Assembly (NCBI GenBank): GCA_024709425.1
Contig: JANJWS010000103.1
Coordinates: 28,078 to 92,077, forward strand
Origin: Thiobacillus sp.
Lineage (GTDB): Bacteria; Pseudomonadota; Gammaproteobacteria; Burkholderiales; Thiobacillaceae
Length of the DNA: 64,000 bases
Direction: 5' to 3'
The notes under the pieces were generated by a model, which saw only the letters and a list, made by a program, of their open reading frames with translations, had not been told where the DNA came from and searched no databases. Made by a program: the position numbers and the translations under genes. Numbering within the stretch: the first letter of the stretch is position 1; each line of letters opens with the position of its first letter. Below are positions 58,261 through 64,000 of this stretch, in pieces.

Positions 58261-58629
58261 TTACAGCACTTCCGGCGCCAGCGAGACGATCTTCATGAAC
58301 TTCTCGGTACGCAACTCGCGGGTCACCGGGCCAAAGATACGCGTGCCGATCGGCTCCAGTTTGTTGTTGAGCAGCACAGCAGCGTTACCATCGAAACGCA
58401 CCAGCGAGCCATCAGGCCGACGAACGCCCTTCGCGGTACGAACGACCACAGCGTTGTAGACATCACCCTTCTTCACGCGACCGCGCGGCGCGGCATCCTT
58501 GATGCTGACCTTGATGATGTCGCCCACGCTGGCGTAACGGCGGTGACTGCCGCCCAAAACCTTGATGCACATCACCGAGCGCGCGCCCGTGTTGTCTGCA
58601 ACGTCCAGTACGGACTGCATCTGAATCAT
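58261..58629 (-). CDS. rplN: Ribosomal protein L14
   Basis: 122 aa. [27 protein letters not shown] and [14 protein letters not shown] are diagnostic. It is the first gene of the spc-type unit. The 183-bp gap upstream to rpsQ holds a strong predicted promoter and a ~145-nt leader; I see no ORF there. Confidence 0.98.
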   Translation of the reverse strand: MIQMQSVLDVADNTGARSVMCIKVLGGSHRRYASVGDIIKVSIKDAAPRGRVKKGDVYNAVVVRTAKGVRRPDGSLVRFDGNAAVLLNNKLEPIGTRIFGPVTRELRTEKFMKIVSLAPEVL

Positions 58630-58780
58630 TTAAATTGCCTCCAACTTAATCCACCACGCCTTGAAATCAGAACAGCGGCGGCCAGTTTTGGAACCCGTTC
58701 GGGAGAATCGCCACATGTTGCGTGGCGGTGCTGAGTCAGCGAACCGGCATCCAGCCAGACCACCAACCGGAAAACCCAGC

Positions 58781-58809
58781 ACTATACCGGGCTTTTACAT
58801 CCAGCGCAA
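58781..58809 (-). promoter_or_regulatory. Predicted spc-type promoter upstream of rplN
   Basis: On the minus strand: TTGCGC, 17-bp spacer, TATAGT. Transcription would start near 58774. E. coli Pspc occupies the same place between rpsQ and rplN, which supports the call. Confidence 0.65.
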
Positions 58810-58812
58810 GCG

Positions 58813-59076
58813 TCAGACGCGAGCGCGCTCAACCAGCTTGCTGACGGTCCAGGCCTTGGTACGCGACAGCTTGCGCGATTCCACGATCTGCACCATGTCA
58901 CCCTCGTGAAACTCATTGTTCTCATCGTGGGCGTGATATTTCTTGGACAGCCGGATCACCTTGCCGATAACCGGGTGCTTCACCCGACGCTCGACCAGCA
59001 CAGTCACGGTCTTGTCCATCTTGTCGCTCACCACACGTCCGGTGAGCGTGCGCACCATCTTCTTTGTTTCACTCAT
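58813..59076 (-). CDS. rpsQ: Ribosomal protein S17
   Basis: 87 aa. OB-fold protein: [27 protein letters not shown] and [18 protein letters not shown]. It is the last gene of the S10-type unit, overlapping rpmC by 4 bp (ATGA). Confidence 0.98.
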   Translation of the reverse strand: MSETKKMVRTLTGRVVSDKMDKTVTVLVERRVKHPVIGKVIRLSKKYHAHDENNEFHEGDMVQIVESRKLSRTKAWTVSKLVERARV

Positions 59077-59267
59077 GCTTGACCCGCCTTCTCGCGCATA
59101 ATGGTCTTGACCCGGGCGATGTCACGGCGCAGCTTGCCAAGGTCGGCAGTCTTGTTGGACTGCTGGGTGGCCACCTGCATACGCAGCGAAAAGTGCGCGC
59201 GCAGCAGCGACTCGAGTTCCTGTTTCAGTTCGGCGGCGTTCTTGCCGCGCATCTCTTTTGCATTCAT
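59073..59267 (-). CDS. rpmC: Ribosomal protein L29
   Basis: 64 aa, two-helix protein: [26 protein letters not shown] trimmed by family to ELxxEL-type helices, then [16 protein letters not shown]. It sits by the exit tunnel, where SRP docks. It is 3 bp after rplP. Confidence 0.97.
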   Translation of the reverse strand: MNAKEMRGKNAAELKQELESLLRAHFSLRMQVATQQSNKTADLGKLRRDIARVKTIMREKAGQA

Positions 59268-59270
59268 CGT

Positions 59271-59687
59271 TCAGCTCCCGATCATGCGGGTAACGAAAGT
59301 GGTGGCGATCGGCAGCTTGGCGGCGGCCAGGCGGAATGCCTCACGCGCCAGCTCTTCGTTGACGCCGTCCATTTCATAGAGAACCTTGCCGGGTTGAATC
59401 TCGGCCACATAGTATTCCGGGGCGCCCTTGCCGTTACCCATGCGGACTTCGGCCGGCTTCTTGGAAATCGGCTTGTCCGGGAAGATGCGGATCCAAATAC
59501 GGCCACCCCGCTTGATATGACGAGTCATCGCGCGACGGGCCGCTTCGATTTGCCGTGCCGTCAGGCGACCGCGGCCAATGGCCTTGAGACCAAAGTCGCC
59601 GAAGCTGACGTGGGCGCCACGCGTCGCCAGGCCGGTATTTCGGCCCTTCTGTTCCTTGCGGTATTTTCTTCTAGCTGGCTGCAGCAT
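59271..59687 (-). CDS. rplP: Ribosomal protein L16
   Basis: 138 aa. [17 protein letters not shown] and [23 protein letters not shown] are typical. It organises the A-site tRNA region of the 50S subunit. Its start lies within the last codons of rpsC (17-bp overlap), implying coupled translation. Confidence 0.98.
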   Translation of the reverse strand: MLQPARRKYRKEQKGRNTGLATRGAHVSFGDFGLKAIGRGRLTARQIEAARRAMTRHIKRGGRIWIRIFPDKPISKKPAEVRMGNGKGAPEYYVAEIQPGKVLYEMDGVNEELAREAFRLAAAKLPIATTFVTRMIGS

Positions 59688-60375
59688 GTTTCACTCCTGG
59701 TTTCTTTCCCCGGCGCTCCGGCTCAGCGGCCACCGGTTGCTCCCCGCGGTTCAGCGAGTCGCCCTTGTAGACCCACACCTTGATGCCGATGATGCCGTAG
59801 GTGGTCTTCGCTTCGGCAAAACCGTAGTCAATCTCGGCGCGCAGGGTATGCAGGGGCACGCGGCCTTCACGGTACCATTCGGTGCGCGCGATCTCCGCGC
59901 CGTTCAGACGGCCCGAACTCATGATCTTGATACCCTGCGCGCCCAGGCGCATCGCGTTCTGCATCGCGCGTTTCATGGCGCGGCGGAACATCACACGTTT
60001 CTCGAGCTGTTGCGCGATGCCATCGGCAATGATCTGCGCATCCGTCTCGGGCTTGCGCACTTCCTCGATGTTCACGTGCACCGGCACGGTCATCATGCCA
60101 GCCAGCTCCCGGCGCAGCACTTCGATGTCTTCACCCTTCTTGCCGATCACGACGCCAGGACGTCCACTGTAGATCGTGATGCGCGCGTTCTTCGCCGGGC
60201 GCTCGATCATGACCTTGGACACCGAGGCGTGAGCGAGCTTCTTCTTCAGGTAGTCACGCACCTTGATGTCCTCCAGCAGGGTGCTGGAGAAATTGCGGTT
60301 CGAGCCATACCACTTCGCGGTCCAGATACGCTGGACGCCCAGGCGAAAACCGATCGGATGTACTTTCTGTCCCAT
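59671..60375 (-). CDS. rpsC: Ribosomal protein S3
   Basis: 234 aa. N-terminal [16 protein letters not shown] domain ([20 protein letters not shown]) and C-terminal GVIGIKVW-like domain ([16 protein letters not shown]). It forms the mRNA entry channel. Its end overlaps rplP by 17 bp. Confidence 0.98.
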   Translation of the reverse strand: MGQKVHPIGFRLGVQRIWTAKWYGSNRNFSSTLLEDIKVRDYLKKKLAHASVSKVMIERPAKNARITIYSGRPGVVIGKKGEDIEVLRRELAGMMTVPVHVNIEEVRKPETDAQIIADGIAQQLEKRVMFRRAMKRAMQNAMRLGAQGIKIMSSGRLNGAEIARTEWYREGRVPLHTLRAEIDYGFAEAKTTYGIIGIKVWVYKGDSLNRGEQPVAAEPERRGKKPGVKHAAAS

Positions 60376-60384
60376 GGCGCTTCC

Positions 60385-60714
60385 TCAATCGCCAACCGTC
60401 ACGGTGATGTGACAGGTCGGTTTGCTAATACGGTTGCCGCGGCCCTTGGCGCGGGCGGTAAAGCGCTTCAGTACGGCGCCCTGGTCAACGTAGATGGTCT
60501 TGACCTTGAGGGCGTCAATGTCGGCGCCCTCGTTGTGCTCGGCGTTGGCGATCGCGGACTCAAGTACCTTCTTGATGATGCCGGCGCCTTTCTTCGGGCT
60601 GAACGCCAGGATGTCGAGCGCCTTCTCCACGCGCAGACCACGAATCTGGTCGGCGACCAAGCGGCCTTTCTGGGCAGACAGGCGGGTACCACGCAACACT
60701 GCAGAAACTTCCAT
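60385..60714 (-). CDS. rplV: Ribosomal protein L22
   Basis: 109 aa from ATG 60714 (MEVSAVLRG), which has AGGAG at 6-nt spacing; the ATG just before it at 60717 is only 3 nt from the RBS. Signatures [16 protein letters not shown] and [15 protein letters not shown]. Its loop lines the exit tunnel. Confidence 0.97.
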   Translation of the reverse strand: MEVSAVLRGTRLSAQKGRLVADQIRGLRVEKALDILAFSPKKGAGIIKKVLESAIANAEHNEGADIDALKVKTIYVDQGAVLKRFTARAKGRGNRISKPTCHITVTVGD

Positions 60715-60724
60715 CATGCGCTCC

Positions 60725-61000
60725 TTATTTCTTCGCCTTCTTGTCCGCAACGTGCCCCTTGAAGGTGCGCGTCAGCGAGAACTCGCCCAGCTTGTGGCCC
60801 ACCATGTTCTCGGTGACGAATACCGGAACGTGCTGCCGGCCATTGTGCACGGCGATGGTGAGACCGATGAAGTCCGGAAGCACGGTTGACCGACGCGACC
60901 AGGTCTTGATCGGCCGCTTGTCGTTCGAATTCCGAGCAGTCTCGATCTTCTTCAGCAGATGCCCGTCAACGAAGGGCCCTTTTTTGATTGAACGTGCCAT
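60725..61000 (-). CDS. rpsS: Ribosomal protein S19
   Basis: 91 aa. [19 protein letters not shown] and [15 protein letters not shown] are diagnostic. It is in the 30S head near the A-site finger. It lies 15 bp after rplB. Confidence 0.98.
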   Translation of the reverse strand: MARSIKKGPFVDGHLLKKIETARNSNDKRPIKTWSRRSTVLPDFIGLTIAVHNGRQHVPVFVTENMVGHKLGEFSLTRTFKGHVADKKAKK

Positions 61001-61015
61001 ATCTATCTACCTTAC

Positions 61016-61843
61016 TCAGCGCGCGTGACGGCGGCGCACGATCATGTTGGAGGTGCGCTTGTTGCTGCGGGTGCGGTAACCCTTCGTCGGTGTACCCCAC
61101 GGGCTGACCGGATGACGGCCCGCCGCGGTGCGTCCTTCACCACCACCATGCGGGTGATCGACCGGGTTCATCACGACGCCGCGCACCGTCGGACGGATGC
61201 CGCGCCAGCGGGTTGCACCCGCCTTGCCAAGGGAACGCAGGCTGTGCTCTTCGTTGCCGCACTCACCCAGGGTCGCGCGACAATCGACGTGCACCTTGCG
61301 AATCTCGCCGGAACGCAGGCGAAGCTGAGCGTAGCTCCCCTCGCGCGCCAGAAGCTGGGCCGAGGTGCCGGCGGAGCGCGCAATCTGCGCACCCTTGCCG
61401 GGCATCATCTCGACGCAGTGCACCGTGCTACCCACGGGAATGCTGCGCAGCGGCAGACAATTGCCCGGCTTGATCGGCGCTTCGGCGCCGTTCACCAATT
61501 GGGCGCCCACCTGCACACCACGCGGCGCGATGATGTAGCAGCGTTCGCCGTCCGCGTAGCACAGCAAGGCCAGGTGCGCGGAGCGGTTGGGATCGTATTC
61601 CAGCCGCTCGACCTTCGCGGGAATACCGTCCTTGTTACGACGGAAATCCACCACGCGGTAGTGCTGCTTGTGTCCACCGCCTTTATGGCGCACCGTGACG
61701 TGGCCGTTGTTGTTGCGTCCGGAACCGCGCTTTTTTGGTTCGACAAGGGCAGCGACAGGCTTGCCCTTGTGCAGGCCGGGCGTCACGACCTTGACGACTG
61801 CACGGCGTCCGGCCGATGTGGGTTTGACTTTGATCAATGCCAT
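61016..61843 (-). CDS. rplB: Ribosomal protein L2
   Basis: 275 aa. Signatures [18 protein letters not shown] and [15 protein letters not shown], the latter with the peptidyl-transferase-proximal His. An essential 50S core protein. It lies 10 bp after rplW. Confidence 0.99.
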   Translation of the reverse strand: MALIKVKPTSAGRRAVVKVVTPGLHKGKPVAALVEPKKRGSGRNNNGHVTVRHKGGGHKQHYRVVDFRRNKDGIPAKVERLEYDPNRSAHLALLCYADGERCYIIAPRGVQVGAQLVNGAEAPIKPGNCLPLRSIPVGSTVHCVEMMPGKGAQIARSAGTSAQLLAREGSYAQLRLRSGEIRKVHVDCRATLGECGNEEHSLRSLGKAGATRWRGIRPTVRGVVMNPVDHPHGGGEGRTAAGRHPVSPWGTPTKGYRTRSNKRTSNMIVRRRHAR

Positions 61844-61853
61844 GATGGTTTCC

Positions 61854-62159
61854 TTACTGACCGGACGTGAAGTCGATGTCCTGGCCCGGCTTGAGGGTGA
61901 CGTAAGCCTTCTTCCAGTTGTCGCGACGTCCCATGACGCGGCCCGAGCGCTTGATCTTGCCCTTGACGTTCAGGACCTGCACGCCTTCGACCTCGACCTT
62001 GAACAGGCTTGCAACGGCGGCGCCGATCTCCTGCTTTGTTGCATCGGGCAGCACGCGGAAAACCACCTGGTTGAGCTTGTCCGCGACGCGGGTACTCTTT
62101 TCGGAGATCACGGGCGCGAGAATGACCTTGAGCAGACGTTCCTGACTGATCGCATTCAT
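61854..62159 (-). CDS. rplW: Ribosomal protein L23
   Basis: 101 aa from ATG 62159 ([10 protein letters not shown]), overlapping the rplD stop as TGATG; the track start at 62162 is GTG. Core [21 protein letters not shown] and [20 protein letters not shown]. Docking site for trigger factor and SRP at the exit tunnel. Confidence 0.98.
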   Translation of the reverse strand: MNAISQERLLKVILAPVISEKSTRVADKLNQVVFRVLPDATKQEIGAAVASLFKVEVEGVQVLNVKGKIKRSGRVMGRRDNWKKAYVTLKPGQDIDFTSGQ

Positions 62160-62776
62160 CACACCATCTCCTCGAACTGCTTGACCGCCGCCTTGGTGAT
62201 CAGCACATTGCCAAATTTGATCAGGCTCCAGGGATCCGCCTGATGCGGCTCGACCACATACACATCACGCAGGTTGCGCGAGGACAACCACAGGTTGTCG
62301 TCTACGCTGTCAGCAATGATCATGACCTTGCCGTAGCCCATGGATTTCAGCTTGCCCGCGAGCACCTTCGTCTTGGGCGAGTCGACGCCAAGACTCTCGA
62401 CCACCTTGAGCTTGCCATCACGCGCCAACTGGGACAGGATCGTCGCCAAGCCGGCACGGTACATCTTGCGGTTCACCTTGTGGGTGAAATTCTCGTTCGG
62501 CTTGTTCGGGAAGGTGACGCCACCACCGCGCCAGATCGGGCTGGAGGTGCGACCAGAACGCGCGCGACCCGTACCCTTTTGACGCCACGGTTTGTGTGTC
62601 GACGCGGTCACTTCGGCACGTGTCTTCTGCGCACGATCGGCGCTGCGCGCGTTCGCCTGGAACGCCGTGACGACCTGATGCACCAGCGCTTCATTGTAGT
62701 CACGACCAAACGTCTCGTCGGACGCGGCGACACTGGTCACCTGCTGGCCCTGATCGTTGATCACTGCGAGTTCCAT
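62159..62776 (-). CDS. rplD: Ribosomal protein L4
   Basis: 205 aa. [24 protein letters not shown] is the extended loop that reaches the exit tunnel. In E. coli L4 represses the S10 operon by attenuation. Overlaps rplC and rplW by one base each (TGATG). Confidence 0.98.
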   Translation of the reverse strand: MELAVINDQGQQVTSVAASDETFGRDYNEALVHQVVTAFQANARSADRAQKTRAEVTASTHKPWRQKGTGRARSGRTSSPIWRGGGVTFPNKPNENFTHKVNRKMYRAGLATILSQLARDGKLKVVESLGVDSPKTKVLAGKLKSMGYGKVMIIADSVDDNLWLSSRNLRDVYVVEPHQADPWSLIKFGNVLITKAAVKQFEEMV

Positions 62777-63420
62777 CAGGCACCCCCTTTCACGGCCGGA
62801 CAGACCACGACATGTCCACCCTTGGCACCCGGCACGGCACCCTTCACCAGCACAAGGCCGCGTTCGGCGTCAATGCGAACCACTTCCAGATTCTGCTTCG
62901 TACAGGCGACAGCACCCATGTGGCCGGACATCCGTTTGCCCGGGAACACGCGACCGGGATCCTGCGCCATGCCGATGGAGCCCGGCACGTTATGCGAACG
63001 GGAGTTGCCGTGCGAGGCGCGCTGCGAACTGAAGTTGTGACGCTTGATGGTGCCGGCGAATCCTTTGCCCTGGGTGACGCCCGAGACGTCGACCTTCTGC
63101 CCGGCTTGAAAGACCTCGACCGAGACCGTCGCGCCCGGCTGATACTGCGCCGCAACTTCCGGCGTGACGCGGAATTCGCGCAGCACCGACGCGGCCTCGA
63201 CGCCAGCCTTGACGAAATGGCCAGCCTCGGCCTTGTTGACGCGACTGTTCCGACGGCTGCCGTAAGCGACCTGAACGGCGGAATAGCCGTCATTGTCTGG
63301 GGTGCGCACTTGCGTGACGCGGTTGTTGGACATTTCCAGCACAGTCACCGGAACGGATACGCCGTTGTCGGTGAAAATGCGGGTCATGCCGACCTTGCGG
63401 CCAACGAGCCCGATACTCAT
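62776..63420 (-). CDS. rplC: Ribosomal protein L3
   Basis: 214 aa from ATG 63420 ([16 protein letters not shown]); the track start adds 10 residues. Signature [21 protein letters not shown] with the Gln methylated in E. coli, then [15 protein letters not shown]. It lies 122 bp after rpsJ, a gap that contains a consensus promoter. Confidence 0.98.
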   Translation of the reverse strand: MSIGLVGRKVGMTRIFTDNGVSVPVTVLEMSNNRVTQVRTPDNDGYSAVQVAYGSRRNSRVNKAEAGHFVKAGVEAASVLREFRVTPEVAAQYQPGATVSVEVFQAGQKVDVSGVTQGKGFAGTIKRHNFSSQRASHGNSRSHNVPGSIGMAQDPGRVFPGKRMSGHMGAVACTKQNLEVVRIDAERGLVLVKGAVPGAKGGHVVVCPAVKGGA

Positions 63421-63519
63421 GTTCGTATTTCCTATCTCTGGCCCGTGCAAAGCGCCCGGGCTAGGGTTGTAGGTGCCGATTACTATTGACCGGCGACTTG
63501 GTGAAGCAGAAGGGGCGGC

Positions 63520-63548
63520 ATTATACCCATGCCGCCCACTTTTTACAA
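63520..63548 (-). promoter_or_regulatory. Near-consensus sigma-70 promoter between rpsJ and rplC
   Basis: On the minus strand: TTGTAA, 17-bp spacer, TATAAT. The -35 hexamer includes the rpsJ stop codon (TTG TAA). Transcription would start near 63513 and give a ~93-nt leader before rplC, containing a GCCCGGGCGC-rich segment that could fold. Confidence 0.7.
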
Positions 63549-63851
63549 CTTGATTTCGACGTCCACGCCCGCCGGGAGGTCCAGCTTCATCAGCGCATCC
63601 ACCGTCTTGTCGGTAGGATCCATGATGTCCATCAGGCGACGATGCGTACGAATTTCAAACTGGTCGCGGCTGGTCTTGTTGACGTGCGGCGAACGCAGGA
63701 TGTCAAAACGCTCGATCGACGTCGGCAGGGGCACGGGGCCCTTGACCACAGCGCCGGTGCGCTTGGCCGTCTCGACGATCTCGAGCGCCGATTGGTCGAT
63801 CAGTTTGTAGTCAAACGCCTTCAGGCGAATGCGGATTTTCTGGTTTTGCAT
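63543..63851 (-). CDS. rpsJ: Ribosomal protein S10 / NusE
   Basis: 102 aa from ATG 63851 ([19 protein letters not shown]); the track ORF extends out of frame through tuf. Signatures [28 protein letters not shown] trimmed: the ERF-to-RDQFE region is diagnostic. Also acts as NusE in antitermination with NusB. It lies 10 bp after tuf, so it is likely cotranscribed with it. Confidence 0.98.
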   Translation of the reverse strand: MQNQKIRIRLKAFDYKLIDQSALEIVETAKRTGAVVKGPVPLPTSIERFDILRSPHVNKTSRDQFEIRTHRRLMDIMDPTDKTVDALMKLDLPAGVDVEIKL

Positions 63852-63861
63852 GAGTTGAACC

Positions 63862-64000
63862 TTACTCTTCGATCTTGGCCACGACGCCGGCGCCAACGGT
63901 ACGGCCGCCTTCGCGGATGGCGAAACGCAGACCTTCGTCCATGGCGATCGGGGCAATCAAGGAAACCTTGATGCTGACGTTGTCGCCAGGCATCACCATC
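63862..64000 (-). CDS. tuf: Elongation factor Tu, C-terminal fragment at window edge
   Basis: 45 codons before TAA 63862 encode the EF-Tu C-terminus ([18 protein letters not shown], then [21 protein letters not shown]). The rest lies beyond the right edge. EF-Tu delivers aminoacyl-tRNA to the ribosome. The tuf-rpsJ adjacency is the usual end of the str operon. Confidence 0.97.
   Translation of the reverse strand, partial: MVMPGDNVSIKVSLIAPIAMDEGLRFAIREGGRTVGAGVVAKIEE

Noticed and set aside
1-64000. tRNA, rRNA, CRISPR arrays, insertion sequences
   Set aside because: None recognised by reading both strands; no regularly spaced repeats or transposase motifs seen. Short structured RNAs could be missed without a covariance search.

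Overview
The window is a GC-rich bacterial chromosome segment, most likely from a betaproteobacterium. The gene orders pilB-pilC-pilD-coaE-zapD-yacG, fmdB-DUF502-aspS-DUF2322-nudB, uvrA divergent from an MFS gene and ssb, and tuf-rpsJ...secY-infA-rpmJ-rpsM...rplQ all point that way. I cannot place it to genus from sequence alone; a Nitrosomonadales/Rhodocyclales-like organism is a guess. No tRNA, rRNA, CRISPR array or insertion sequence was recognised.

Layout. (1) 1-3.8 kb: one very large uncharacterised protein, open through the left edge and absent from the supplied ORF track. (2) 3.9-5.9 kb: an ABC-F ATPase with an apparent one-base frameshift. (3) 6.1-6.5 kb: two tandem, translationally coupled, paralogous ~50-aa proteins behind a near-consensus sigma-54 promoter. 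(4) 6.5-10 kb: an EnvZ/OmpR-type two-component system divergent from three small exported proteins, with GTTACA direct repeats between them. (5) 10-17.7 kb: a tightly spaced unit ilvA, slt, NDUFA9-like epimerase, a CCA-adding enzyme fused to archease, and rtcB, which looks like an RNA end-repair module. (6) 17.7-26 kb: rpiA, yacG, zapD, coaE, the type IV pilus genes pilD/C/B, a CorC-type protein and a CcsA/YpjD-type membrane protein. (7) 26-33.4 kb: ffh, clsB with its endonuclease-family partner, nudB, DUF2322, aspS, DUF502 and fmdB. (8) 33.4-39.4 kb: two tandem TonB-dependent receptors, ssb and an MFS transporter. (9) 39.5-49.8 kb: uvrA, an RluF-type pseudouridine synthase, an Ala-rich lipoprotein, an RND efflux pair, glycerate kinase and a SAM hydroxide adenosyltransferase. 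(10) 49.9-64 kb: the S10-spc-alpha ribosomal protein cluster, read leftward from tuf (cut by the right edge) to rplQ, with credible internal promoters and a strong final terminator.

Most of the window is ordinary core genome. The most interesting parts are the Cca-archease fusion beside rtcB, the sigma-54-linked microprotein pair, and the giant left-edge protein. Many starts in the ORF track are TTG/GTG or out-of-frame extensions; I moved starts where the family N-terminus or a ribosome binding site supported it, and say so in the entries.
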